From positions 15,373,183-15,437,182 of the forward strand of contig NC_051431.1 of NCBI RefSeq assembly GCF_001649575.2: 64,000 bases of DNA, in the 5' to 3' direction. Positions 35,320 to 46,904 of the stretch are shown in pieces (position 1 is the stretch's first letter; each line of letters begins with the position of its first letter). The position numbers and the translations under genes are program-made. The notes beneath the pieces are model-generated. The model saw only the letters and a list, made by a program, of their open reading frames with translations. It was not told the DNA's origin and did not search any database. This DNA is from Kryptolebias marmoratus (lineage: Eukaryota; Chordata; Actinopteri; Cyprinodontiformes; Rivulidae).

Positions 35320-36185
35320 CTAGCTGTCACATTTCCGCCGTGTTTGGTGAAACCTCGAGAGTAACGTGACCCGACGCAACACCCAGACGTCTCGCTCGGC
35401 CTGCGTGACGTGAGCGGTGGTCAGCGATTATCGCCTCAGATTTTCGCCCCGTATCTGTAGGGCTGACTGAAAGCGTGGCCATATTTTGTGTGTTTTCCCA
35501 GTTTCGGCTGGCTGCGGCGGCCATATTTGCTCGAATGGGCTCCAGACGTTTGTCGGTTGTAGCAGCACGATTATTGGTCATTTCCTGAAAAGTTTCACAA
35601 AAATGCCTCCGGTGGTTCGGAAGGTATTTCGCTAACAGACAGACAGGCAGAGTTGGCTCAAGTAGTCAACGACAAAGTTTTAAACACAGATCTTGTGCAA
35701 AACGTTTACGCTTGGGGTATAAGTTGGGGATCAGTCTCAGCTGCTACCCCACCACATTTTAGTTTAATATTTGTAAAGCCGACTGAGTTATAGCCATTTT
35801 TGTGTTTTCTAATGTCAGTTGACTGTGGCAGCCATACTGATTTGAATGGGCTCCAAAAGTTAATCAGTTGCAGCGGTACATCCGGTGGTTACTTCCTGAA
35901 AGTTTCAAAGAAATCAGTCAAGTGGTTCGGAAGATATTTTGCTAACAGACAGAGCTGACTCCAGTAGCGAACGTCAAAGTTTTTAACACAAAACGTTACC
36001 AAGAGTAAAAGTCGGGGACACACCATATCCTAGCTTAAGAGCTGCCATTTTTGATGATTAGTTGCTTCAGGTTGACTCCAGAACGTCATCACTTGTAGAT
36101 GTCAGCCCAGTATCTGAAATCCCTTCAGTGATTCATGAGATATTTTGCTAACGGTGCATAGAACTTAACATGCACACACACACAA
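35320..36185 (+). repeat. Family A tandem trimer, second cluster
   Basis: Three head-to-tail monomers (about 35320-35640, 35660-35945, 35955-36185). The linkers are GAGTTGGCTCAAGTAGTCAA-CGACAAAGTTTTAAACACAG and GAGCTGACTCCAGTAGCGAA-CGTCAAAGTTTTTAACACAA, closely matching each other and those at 33.1 and 49.25 kb. The third monomer is shortened. Confidence 0.8.
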
Positions 36186-36339
36186 GTACTTCACCTCGAA
36201 AAGACTGGTAATCATTTCCTACCTGTTCCACATAAAAAACAGATATATCTTTTTAATATTTTAGTCTATTTATTTTGTAACAAATACTATAGGAAGCAGG
36301 AATCTGCACAAAAGGAGCACTTATACCACTTTTACCACT

Positions 36340-36440
36340 GTTCAAGATGGCCACCACAGCCTACTGACCGTGACAAAAACAAATGGCCGTAACGCAGTGC
36401 GTTTTGCAGACATGGTGCTAAGACTTGGGGTGGTAGCTGA
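36340..36440 (-). repeat. Family A repeat fragment
   Basis: Inverted piece: TTCAAGATGGCCACCACAGC, 'ATGGCCGTAACGCAGTGCGT', 'TTTGCAGACATGGTGCTAAG', 'GGGGTGGTAGCTGAGACTGC'. Confidence 0.6.
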
Positions 36441-37585
36441 GACTGCTCCCCAAACGCCTGCTCGACGTTTGCACGGAAGCGTCGTTTCGGAATGTCGCAA
36501 CTGGAGCGGCGGCCGCATTGACGTCCTCCGCCGAAAAGTGACTGCTGCGGCAGAATAACAGCTCGATTCTCTTTTTGTTAGACCCGTTCCTCTTCCGTCG
36601 CAACAGCAGCTTTTTCTTTTCTTCTGTAACGTCTGCCCCCGCCGTACATCACTCGACAGGCTTCGTGTGTTCAGTGCTCATTTCCTCCCCGAGTCCGCCA
36701 TCCGATCTGGTGTCAAGATAACGACCCGCTCCGAGCTTTTTGTGTGTGTGTGTGGGGGGGGGGGGGGGGGGGTTAAAATGTATAATCGACAGCGACTGCT
36801 CTGACATCCTTTCTGCATGCGTCGAGTGTGAGGAGCCACTCGAGCTGCATTCCTTTTGTCCTTCGTAATTCCGACAGAACACCTCTCTCTCCTTCTCTCT
36901 CGCTCACACCGCTTTTGTGGGAGTTTTACAACCCGACTCGATCTGTTCGGGGTCTGTTTTCCCCCCAAGTTTCTCGTATCTGCCCTCTGTCTCCTTTCTG
37001 TTCTGCTTCCCTTTCCCAGTCGTTTTGCCTTTCCTCTCGTGCCGCCGTGAGGATGTTCCTGTGACCTGTGACTCCCGGGCCTGTGTTTGTTGGGTTCGTT
37101 GGGTTTTAAAGTCAGCTGAAAGTAGAACTGAAACCTCACACAAAGGATCTTTCCCGAGAAATCTTTCACTAATTACTGCCCTGTTTGGCCACTTTACATC
37201 AGGCTGACACCTACACAGAGTGACGTGACACATTGGAGCTGGTTGTTGTGTTCGGGGTTCAGCTGGATATCTAAGAGCTGCAGACAATGACTGGCGGATT
37301 TCCACCTTCCGAAGTTGCACAAGTTCCCCCCGCCACCCAGCCTGCCAGAGTCCCCTCCTCGGCTCTCTATAAAACGCTTTGCTCGACTTTTTACAGAAAG
37401 GAGCAGATCTATTCTGCGTAACAAAATGGACACGAGCATAAAAATGGGGAAAAAAAGGCATAGCTTCAAGATGCAGATGCTATGCCTCTTTACAAGCAGT
37501 GAACTGGTCAAAATAAAGGCGATGGGCGCTTCTCTACAAATGGAGCAGCGGCTCCCCCTGCTGGTGGGCCTCATCCGCGTAGGAC
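36441..37585. other. Intergenic; G homopolymer, no supported gene
   Basis: A 19-base G run lies at 36754-36772 after a GT run. The segment to 37470 is GC-richer, with overlapping open frames on both strands that show no family signature. Confidence 0.35.
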
Positions 37586-37589
37586 ACCA

Positions 37590-37745
37590 GGCCTCGAGGG
37601 CCTCTGTCCTGGAGGTTTTAGGTTCTTCTGCTCCAACACACCTGATTCAAATGATTTAATTACCACCTTCACCAAATCGTCAAGTTCTCCAGCGGCACGT
37701 CCGCAAGTCGTCCGTTTAAACCAGGCGTTTTAAAGCGACAACGCA
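37590..37745. mobile_element. MITE-related fragment (CTGCTCCAACACACCTGATT type)
   Basis: Contains TGTCCTGGAGGTTTTAGG, CTGCTCCAACACACCTGATT, CAAATGATTTAATTACC and CAAGTTCTCCAGC. The same blocks recur at 54400-54530. The sequence type belongs to the abundant fish hAT-like palindromic MITEs related to the 28.7-kb element. Confidence 0.55.
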
Positions 37746-37844
37746 TCTGGAACACGAAGGGAGAGCGGCGCCCCAAGGAACGGCATGGTGTAGAAGCTCG
37801 AAGAGCTGCGGAAAACATGTCACGTTTGTGTGATCAGCTTTAAC

Positions 37845-38230
37845 ATAAAATTATAGGTCTTAGACTAAGATCACCTGATGACATGAGAGAGGTGTAGCCA
37901 TTTTGGTCGAACCTTCCTTGAAACTAACCTGATGCTTGCCCCCGTGGTGGTACCTCACGTGATCTAGTGTTGTAAATGACTCTCAGCTACTACCACACCA
38001 AACTTTAGCTCAAGATCTGTAAAATTCACAGAGCTGTAGTCAAATTTGTGTTTGCTAAGGAAGATTAGCTGCACTGGCAGTGGTAGATGTACGACAAATA
38101 CTTGCTTTCTGACAGTTTTATTGAAAGAAACACACACACAAACCCAGGCAAAAACCTTTTTACCTTCCGCACCAGAAAGTGATAAAAATGCAACGCCTGA
38201 GCTTTCTGCTTTTAGGCATTCCTGAACCAT
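37845..38230 (+). repeat. Family A repeat copy
   Basis: Blocks: AGACTAAGATCACCTGATGA, 'CATTTTGGTCGAACCTTCCT', 'GACTCTCAGCTACTACCACA', 'TTTAGCTCAAGATCTGTAAA' and 'GATTAGCTGCACTGGCAGTG'. The tail is ACCTTTTTACCTTCCGCACC followed by AGAAAGTGATAAAA. The central 3' part is deleted. Confidence 0.75.
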
Positions 38231-39765
38231 AATCCTATTTATTTATTTTTTTAACCTAAAAGGATATAAACACCTTTATCATTCATTCTGTCTGTTTCTT
38301 CAAAACAAAAAGTAGACAAGTAATATGATTTATGACAGAGGCAGAATCACTCAAATTCTCCCTCACTAAAGCACATTTAACAATAAAATCTTCTTTTTTT
38401 TTTAAAGTTGTTTCTATCCTACTTTTTGGGTATCATCCCACATACAGCACTGTTAAAATTACTTTATTTTCATATGTAAGTAACTTGTAAATTTCTGTCT
38501 CTAAAGTCAAAGACAACCAAGTTCTTTGGGTTCTGAAACTCAGCGCGTGTGAGCATCGCCTCATTCGTAACATCTCTACGGTCACGTTCTTCTGCAGCTG
38601 ACCGATTATAGTAAAGAGATGCCTGGATGTTCAGTTAAAAAGAAGAAGAAAAAGAAACAATAAAGAGTTGATAGAGTCACATAAAAACAGATGACTGTGA
38701 CCTGATTCTCTCCCACAGCCTGGTCGAGCTCGAGTGATACGACTGAAGAGTACAGGAAAAAAAACTTCAAAAAGGTAAGGTGTGGCCAACGTACCTGATC
38801 AGTTTTGAGACAGGAGTAAATACTATTAACAGAGGTTCTGACTACTTCAAGAAAGTTTGTTGTTTTGTACTTTTGTAGTAAAATAGAAAAGGAAACTTTT
38901 TTTTGTTTTTTGCTTAATCATTGTGCTGAAATAACCCCCTTATCACCTCTAGACTAAAACACAAACAGCACAAAACTTGAAATTTATATATATATGGGGG
39001 GTGCAATAAAGGTAATGTATAAAAAAAAACATATTAGTCATTAAATGTCATTCTGTTGGTTTGTAATCAAACTTCAATCCAGCAGTGGGCAGTAAAACAT
39101 AAAAAGATCTCTCTATCATCATACAGGAAACATACAATTATTTCCTTTGCCTGCTTTTAAAAAAAAAAAAAGGATCCAAACAGTATAACTTACTCCAGAC
39201 TTTTACAGAACCTGTGTTTTGAAGCAACCACTGCTCACAGGACCCTGATAGAACTTTATGACACTGACTGAAAACCTGACTACAATACCTGCTTGCTTGG
39301 TTTATAAAATGCATAAATGCATCCTGTTTTATTTTGGAGTGCTGGTTTTGCACAAGAAGCAATCTGCAGAGTGAGAGAGATCCAAAGTTCTTGATTTAGA
39401 GAACTCAAATGCCATCTGCCATGCTCCGTGTGCCGTGTTGAGTTTAACATCAGCTAAATATTAACTCTGTTTGTGGTCTCCATGTTTAGGTTCTACAGTT
39501 CTGTAGGTTCTGTACAGTTTGAGTTTGCTTGTGAGCCCTCAAGGTTGATACACTGGTGAAGTGCAGGTGAACAAATACACAGTTTATAAAGCCAGTTTTT
39601 AAAGTGTTTCATCTTGCATCTACTGTAACCTGATTATTGCTTAACTTATCCATGAGACACCACATAACCATGAAGGGATAGTTAGGAACTTTTAAAATGA
39701 GTTTCTGTGAAGAGGTTATGAACAATCAGTATCTTATCTGTTGTAGACATCGCCTTGGCAGCGAT
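38231..39765. other. Intergenic, nothing recognised
   Basis: AT-rich, with no exon-like frames and no known repeats beyond short simple runs. Confidence 0.4.
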
Positions 39766-39768
39766 CCA

Positions 39769-40255
39769 CTTTGTCAGGGTTTGGGTTTTGTTTGAGTTGT
39801 TCTTTAAGTTTCTTTTTTATATTTGCTTTATTGTTTTGCATTTCTGTTTTATTTCTTGTTCATCCTGTGTAGTTTTGCTTTCTGTCTCCTGTCACTGTTC
39901 ACCTTTTCCTCTGCTCAGTACCTGTCAGCCTGCCTCAGACACCCACACTTGTACCTCGTTTCCAATCAGCCACCTGTGTCCACTTACAAATCCCCCTCTG
40001 CCTTTAAAAACCACTTCATCTCCTTCACTTCCCCACTCGTTCGTTGTCACTTTCATGTGCCGTCCGGGTTTCCTCTTGTCTCGCGTCACTGGATTTTTGT
40101 AAGTTTTTATTGCTGCCACGTCAGCCTTTTGTTTTTATTTCTTCTTATTTTAAATAAATTAGTTTTTTGTTTATTTTTTCCCCCGGAGCTCATTATGAGT
40201 CTGCACGTTGGGTTCTCCTCACTCACCGTGTGCCCGACACACTTACGTCTTGGCC
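39769..40255 (+). mobile_element. Solo-LTR-like repeat
   Basis: Starts TTGTCAGGGTTTGGGTTTTG. Internally it has a TATA-like TTTAAAAACC near 40003 after ACAAATCCCCCTCTGCC, and an AATAAA at 40153-40158 followed by a T-rich stretch and GTCTGCACGTTGGGTTC. The order (TG start, upstream region, TATA-like box, short R-like region, poly(A) signal) matches a common teleost LTR-type repeat. No coding part is attached. The right end is eroded. Confidence 0.4.
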
Positions 40256-40420
40256 CCGCTCAGACTAGCTGTTAGCTCATCAATCCGTTCAAAATGAAAC
40301 TTAATTTCTCCAAACTGAGGTCGTTCAAAGCGCTGTCTAGAGATAAAGTCTTGTGAATGGATTTCCAAACAATCACTCTTAAAGCTCCACTGTGTTGTAG
40401 GTTTGTGGTATTACACATTG
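40256..40420 (+). repeat. Family B repeat copy
   Basis: GCTCAGACTAGCTGTTAGCT followed by CATCAATCCGTTCAAAATG and AAACTGAGGTCGTTCAAAG, as at 8060 and 59290. It directly abuts the LTR-like repeat. Confidence 0.6.
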
Positions 40421-40686
40421 TTTTAAAAATGCACTAAAGACAACACATAAATCTTATTTAAATCATCTTCTTCTCTTTTTTTTGGCTGTTCCCTTATTTA
40501 AATAAAAACAAACAAAATGGATGATTTTTTAAAAAGATGAATGGGAGTAAATTAGGACTTATAGCGCAGCTAAAGTGCAGAAGGAGCAATGAGGAAAGTC
40601 TGGAATGAAGTATTACATTGTGACTAAAAGTTCTCTCGACTGGAACCGATTAACAGAACTCTGAAGCATGGAAAACTGAACAAGAC

Positions 40687-40690
<4 letters not shown>

Positions 40691-40727
<37 letters not shown>

Positions 40728-40731
40728 TATA
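40691..40731. repeat. TA microsatellite
   Basis: Almost uninterrupted TA run. Confidence 0.9.
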
Positions 40732-41843
40732 TGTACTGTACTGTGTATATGTGTGTGCTTCACATACTTTTGACCTGATGCGAATGTTGCTTATCATAAA
40801 TAAATGACCTCTGAGGGGCCCCCTTTACACCGAACTGACAGCTGACCTGGAAAGTCTGGAGCGTCGCTGAACGACTTTCACTTCTGTCTTTTGGTGTTTA
40901 ATGCGCCGTCACCCCTGACGCACCCTGCGACGCTCCAAACAAACGCAGGTCAGCATACCCAATCCCAGAACAACAGCCTGGATCTGCACCGGGTCCTCCA
41001 CTTCATGATGTCCGTCCTGGTAGGAGAAGGAGCTCTCTGCTGTTCTCCCCTCCACACACCATGAATCATCAGTTTTATGCTGTTTTTTTGTTTTGTTTTT
41101 GTTTTTGCACACATTTTTTATGCTAAAGTTTGTTTTGCTTCTCTTTTCTCTTTAAGAGCTGTCCCACTTTTCTTTCTTCCTAATTGAATCCACAGGAGTG
41201 AATTCCAGCAGCAGGAGAGCGAAGGAGCGAAGGGGTTGGGTCAGAGGTCAAAGGTTGGATTATGGCCTTTGACCCATGAAGTATAATCCTACTGAGTGGT
41301 GCTTGAGTGTGTTTGGGTGGGAGTGGGGGTATAGGGTTAGAGATTTTATTTTTATTATTAATATTATTATTATTATCTACATATTAGTAGCTTTTGTTTT
41401 TTGTTGTTGTTGTTGTTTTTACAGAGCAGTCAGGTCTGTTAAGTGGCTGCAGAGTTGTGACAGCTGCAGAGTCATTCAGCTGTTTCAGTTCAACTTTTTT
41501 TGCCACTTTCCATCACAGAGCACATGCTACGATTGAACACAGATGACGTAACCGCGCACGGTAACCGTGGATCCGTTTGGGAGCGGGTTGGACACGTAAA
41601 AACAGCTCAGTCACACACGCAGGAGGCTGATTGGTGCAGGGGGCACTGTGTGAAGTAAGGAAGGTGGTGGGGGGGTGTCAAAAGAGGGAAGAGAAGAGGA
41701 GCAGATGTTCATCAAGTCGGCCACCCCCCACCCCACCCCACCCCCAACCCTCATTTTTTCAGTGGTAATAGTAGCCTCTCGTTTGAAGGAGCCTGTAGAG
41801 GAATGACTTTACTTAATCATGAGGTGCTTCAATGGGCTGAAAC

Positions 41844-41874
<31 letters not shown>

Positions 41875-42055
41875 ATGAGAGTGTCTCACAGCACGCATCA
41901 AATACATCACGGTTGCTTTTTCGTTTCCCACGGGATGATTTTATGGAAACGAGAGGCTCGTTTACATTTCTCGCACTTTCTGTTTCCTCTCATTCCAGAG
42001 AGCTCAGAAAGCCTCCTCGGATCATCCAGGCCTTCGTTTTCATTTTAACCGGACC
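40732..42055. other. Intergenic with simple repeats
   Basis: A GT run at 41849-41874 and C-rich runs near 41723-41750. No gene recognised. Confidence 0.4.
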
Positions 42056-42059
42056 GCAT

Positions 42060-42350
42060 TTTGTTGTCACCCGTCCGTGTGTGGGTGCATGTTTGTTGGC
42101 GAAACACCTCACGAACCAGTGGGTGGATTTTAACGCAACTCTCAGAAAGCAGCCATCAAATGCATATAAACAGCCGATCGAGGTCAGAAACACTGAAATG
42201 GCTGCGGCTCAGTCCGTTTTACAGATACCGAGCAAACATTCAGTGTGGTAGTAGCTGAGAGTCATTCACATGACCTTCTTTGAGCACTAACAGATCATGT
42301 GAGACCTTTGTTTAAATCTTTAGCATGCAAGGTAGCAGATATGCATTCCT
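42060..42350 (-). repeat. Family A repeat copy
   Basis: Inverted orientation: AACACCTCACGAACCAGTGG, 'GGATTTTAACGCAACTCTCA', 'GAAATGGCTGCGGCTCAGTC', 'CGTTTTACAGATACCGAGCA', 'GTAGTAGCTGAGAGTCATTC'. It ends with the inverted head GATATGCATTCCTTTCATAG. Confidence 0.75.
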
Positions 42351-43018
42351 TTCATAGAATACAGGCTTTTTTAATACAGTACTTCTATTTTTCATAGACT
42401 CAGTTAAATATGCCCAAGATTACCTGTTTTTTGTTGTATAATCAAGTTTCTTTTTGTTTGTTGTTGGACTGGAGGGCAACAAGGTTATCCAAGCTCATCC
42501 CTCTGAAGCTGACCAAACACCAAACAGATGTCACTCATGACTGAGCTAATCGTTTTAGGGGTTCTACGATTTCCCCATTAAAGAAAATAAACGCGCTCCA
42601 TCGCACGTCTCTCAGATTTGATCCTCTCAAATTTCTGGAGAAGCCTTGATGCAGGCTTAATAAAACCCTTTCTGGCCTCTGATTCCTACACTTTCCATTA
42701 TTCGGCGCCTCCCTCTCCATCTCTCCCCACCCCCCTCCGTTTCTCCTAAATAGCCCCAAACCCTGCCCCCTGATTCGTCTCCTCTCCCCCCCGTCCTCTG
42801 TCCCAGTAACAAGGCCCTCGGTCCCACCCATTCACCATCTTCTGTTATGTGTGTGTGTGAAGAGTTTCAGGAGCGGACCATTAGTTTGTTAGTTGATTCT
42901 GCACCTCATTGAGCTCATTGTGCTCCAAAGGCCCCTCTGGCCCAGCTGGACTCAACAAGGAGCAAGAACTTCTTCTTTTCAAATCTTACCCCTTCTCTCC
43001 CCCATCTCTCGTCCAACA
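42351..43018. other. Intergenic, nothing recognised
   Basis: C-rich pyrimidine segments at 42715-42840. No gene recognised. Confidence 0.35.
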
Positions 43019-43036
43019 NNNNNNNNNNNNNNNNNN
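43019..43036. other. Assembly gap (18 N)
   Basis: A run of N. It is immediately followed by a C homopolymer and a CA microsatellite (43037-43075). Confidence 0.99.
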
Positions 43037-43075
43037 CCCCCCCCCCCCCACACACACACACACACACACACACAC
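43037..43075. repeat. poly-C plus CA microsatellite
   Basis: About 13 C followed by a CA run, directly after the gap. Confidence 0.9.
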
Positions 43076-43599
43076 CCGCTTGCTCTCCAAGAAATCCCCC
43101 AACTCAGCCACAAGATTTTTTTTTTTTTTCCTTCACAGAAGTAAACTCGTTCAGTTTGTTTACAGCCAGCGTTTGCTGACTTAACCTTAATATTAAAGCA
43201 GGGGTCTGATTGGTTGAAGAAGCGTTCATGTTCATGTCTTGTTATCAAACCAGTTTTTGGCGATGCCAGAAATCAAAGGTCATTTGGGATTAAATAAATG
43301 TTCTTCTCATTTGGCATCAAACGAACCTTAAGGACAACCAGTCGAGGGGAAGTGTTCCCCCTACGTGAGGCACATGGTGACCGAGGGCAGTCATCGGTCC
43401 TGCAACTGTTGGAGTCAAATTGGAAACTCCAAAACTGGGAGAACATTGTAAATCCCTTTGAATTCCGAGTGCACCTTATTTCATTACACATCTCGGCCTG
43501 CTTTGTACCTGGCCATGTTTTTGATTTAATTTACTGAAGTACTCTTCAGGTAGAGTTGAACCAGTCTGTTAATAATTATTAATTTATCGTATGCATGAT

Positions 43600-43690
43600 T
43601 TTTGGAGATAGCCGCCAGCTGCCCCGCAACCCAGAAATGAAACACAGGTTTAAAAAAAAAAAAAAAACAAAGTTGATAGATGGATGGTTT
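43600..43690 (+). mobile_element. 3' end of a retroposon-like repeat
   Basis: GCCGCCAGCTGCCCCGCAAC, then CCAGAAATGAAACACAGG, a poly-A run and GATAGATGGATGG. The CCGCAACCC...AAATG...GGATGG arrangement is a frequent 3' tail of fish non-LTR elements. Confidence 0.4.
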
Positions 43691-44316
43691 TTAGACCAGG
43701 GCTGTAGCCTCGAGTGTTTGCAGTCACATGAGAGCACCCGAGCAGGTGTCAAATTACAGCTCCAGCGCCTCTAAAATTGGCGGAAACCGAAGTGAGAACA
43801 GTTCAACACGGGTTTGACGCGTCCCCACGGCAACTCTTACCATTTTCGAGAGAGGAGTTGCCGTGTGAACTCTTCGAACATGTTCGACATTCGAGCGACG
43901 AGGCCGCAAGCCTCCAGGAAACTGAGAACCGCCACAAACATTCTGAGGCATTTTGGAGATTCCCTTGCGAATGCTGTTCTCCAACGAGTCTCCAAATGAG
44001 TCTCCCCGGTCTCAGAGTCTGGGCTTACTGTCAGGGAATCACCTAGTCTGTGTTTATTTGGCTGGAGGGCTAACGTTCTTTGTTGTTGGTTCATCGCCTT
44101 CTGTGGTTCCTGTTAAAAGTGCCAAATTTCCCACTCAAATCTACCAAACGGTTGGTTACCTTGTGCTCGGCAATCATCAGAGGACAAAATAAGGCTGCCT
44201 TTCTGTCTGTCGAAGCCCTTGAAGCATACAGCCAGCTGATGCAATAATGTTTAAAGTGCAAAAACTGTTTGGAAAGTGCCAGACAAGAGTCTTTTCCTTA
44301 CCGCGGCCCAGGTGAA

Positions 44317-44354
<38 letters not shown>

Positions 44355-46900
44355 TCATGCGAGTTCCCACCATGAGCCCGCGTGTAGGTCGAACCTTACA
44401 TTGGTGGCGTTGTAGCTTAAACGTGTAGTGTGATATTTACTCAGCCTTCGTATCTGCAGAGGAGATACGGGGGGGGGGGCAGAGGCGACTTCCTTCACTT
44501 CAAACAAAAACGTTTCACCGTTGAGTCCTCTTTCACGCCTGTGGAGAGTCGCAAATGGACAGAAGCCTGGATAGGCACAGAAGCCTGAGACGCGAGGTTG
44601 TTCTTAAAATAAGAAGAGCGATAGATTTGGTAAGAATAGACAGAAGGAAAAAAATGTGTGTTGAACAGTCGTAGATGTCCCCCTCTGGAGAGACAATGGA
44701 GAGGAAGGTTTGTCCTCCCTGATGATTTGTACAGCTTACATGGCTGTTCTGCTCGTTTTAGTGGTAAATGTATTTTTTAACAGAAATCATAAGGCAATAA
44801 ACTCGCAACAAGAAGGTTTGCCATCCAACAACATGACTGCCTGTCACTTTTTACATTCCTTAGAACTATAAGAAGTACTTCTTCCTGTTTCGTGTACACA
44901 GTGCTGAAACTCTTGCCAAGTTCATATATTTTCTTTATTCAGCTTCTACAATCCTCAGATCTTCTGACACGAGCAGAAATATTGTCCTCTTCTTTTAAAA
45001 TGAGTTTCCGTTCAAAACAAAAGTCACTCAAGTCGGATTAGAGTTGAATTTTGAAGATTAACTATAACGTGCTTACTGTGTGAAATTAAGGAGGGGAAAA
45101 AAAAAACTTGCGTGAGCTGAAGACACGGCAACAACAATAAAGCGAAGACACCAGTTCGGCCCCACAAATCACACAACTTCACACGAGTCAAAACAAAGGA
45201 GGCTGACACAACCTTCAGGCTAGGCGGGAAGGGTTTAACCCCCCTGTGAAACACACACACACACTTAATGGAGACCAGTTGGTTGAACCAAAACAAATCT
45301 CTGACCTTGTCCTCTGTCTTCTCAGAGCTGTGAGCGAGAACTGCGGACCTTCTTTTAAGATGGCGAGAATTATAATTTTCTGTTTTCTCTTCTTTAAGGG
45401 AACTTTGTCACGTTCGCGGGGAACTTTCATGCACCCTGTGCACGCTTGCTGTTTCGTGCAGACACTTTATCAGCCTGTGAGGCCACCAAGCGCGCTCCCT
45501 CCAAACAAAAGAGCCCCCCTCCTGACAAACACCCATGAATGTGTCTGTTCTACCGTCGAGAGGCTCCGTTCTCTCAGCAATCCCTAAGAGGAAATGAGGT
45601 TTTGTTATCAGGGTCCTCTGCAGTTTTTTTGTTGTTTTCCAATCTCCCTCCCAGGACTCACAGTCAGTTTGAGGTCTTGGGTGCAAAGTTTAAGAAAATC
45701 CCTCTTTTTTTCTTTTTTCCCTCGACACGTTGCCAAGCTAGCCGGAGGAAGGTGTGTTTGCGTATGTGAGGGGGGGGGGACTGGCAGACATTCCCATGGC
45801 TCTGCTGTGCGGTGGAATTTTTCACACATCTGCCCCGTACCTTTTTGAAAGTGTCGCTCCTCCTCGTCTGTCTCGCAGCGTTGGGCTGTCTCCGGAGCTG
45901 TCTGTCCTAACCATATGTTCGGCCTTCCTGCGTTCCGCCTGCAGTTCTTCACTTTGGTCCCGTGTTTTCTGGCAGGCGTTGACCTGCACACTTACGTCTC
46001 TGCTTTTCCCTCGTGGCTCCCAGGCTTCGACGCCTTTTCGCCGTCCACCCCCCCCCCCCCCCCACCCCACCCCCGCGGAACTTCTCATCTGTTCCTTCCT
46101 TGTTGCAAAATAAGACATCCAACTTTTTTTATGGCACTCACAAAAATGGACAAGAGGTAGTTAAAAAAAACAGACAAAACAAAAGAAAAGAAAAGCAACA
46201 GCTGCAGACACAAGAGGAGATGATGATATGTGATCATTTAGATTAGCAGCACAGGTTGGTAAAGAAATACTGCACGTTTTTTCAGACGTCCAATTAAAGT
46301 GACGCAGGGATAAAAAGGAAGCCTCAAGGTAATTTAATGCAGTGGGGAAACTATAATAAACAGACAATTAGTAAGAAAAGAACACACACTTACTTACTTA
46401 TCCCCGCACCTTGCCCGAATCTTTAAGATGGAGTTCCTAAAATAAGAGCAGAAAGATGCATGTTACTGTTAATATGTAAAAGTGAACTCCGTTCTCCCGT
46501 CTGAACCTGTGTTCACATCACACCATCACGCTGCAGAAACCCTGATGAAGCTCCCATAGGTGCGTTCAGGATTTCCTGTTCCTCTTACGTGCCACATCTC
46601 TGGAATAATTATCGCACCATCCAGACACTTCCCTTTTTTATTTATTTATTTTTTTACATTTTTAAAACGACTTATAAAAACTGACCTGAAACAAATGTGT
46701 GTCTTTTTTGTTCAGCTTTGAAACAAATGGAACTTGATGATATGGTTTAATTACCTCTTTTGTTATACTTTACAAAATATTTACCCTTAATCTATAAATA
46801 TTTTCCCCTTAGAGAGACATTAAAGTATCTCCAGTTCCTTTAAAAACATTGTTCTCTTTGAAACCTGCCTCAGCAGGATTGCATCATTTTTATCCTCCTA
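43691..46900. other. Intergenic, nothing recognised
   Basis: A GT microsatellite at 44319-44352, a G run at 44470-44480 and a C run at 46050-46063. Several open frames of 80-130 codons lack any family signature or splice context. Confidence 0.35.
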
Positions 46901-46904
46901 TTGT

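Noticed and set aside
36678..37461. Overlapping 163- and 185-codon minus-strand frames
   Set aside because: Overlap each other and a GC-rich segment with frames on both strands. No homology recognised.
39823..40275. 150-codon hydrophobic plus-strand frame
   Set aside because: Falls inside the LTR-like repeat. The hydrophobicity comes from T-rich sequence.
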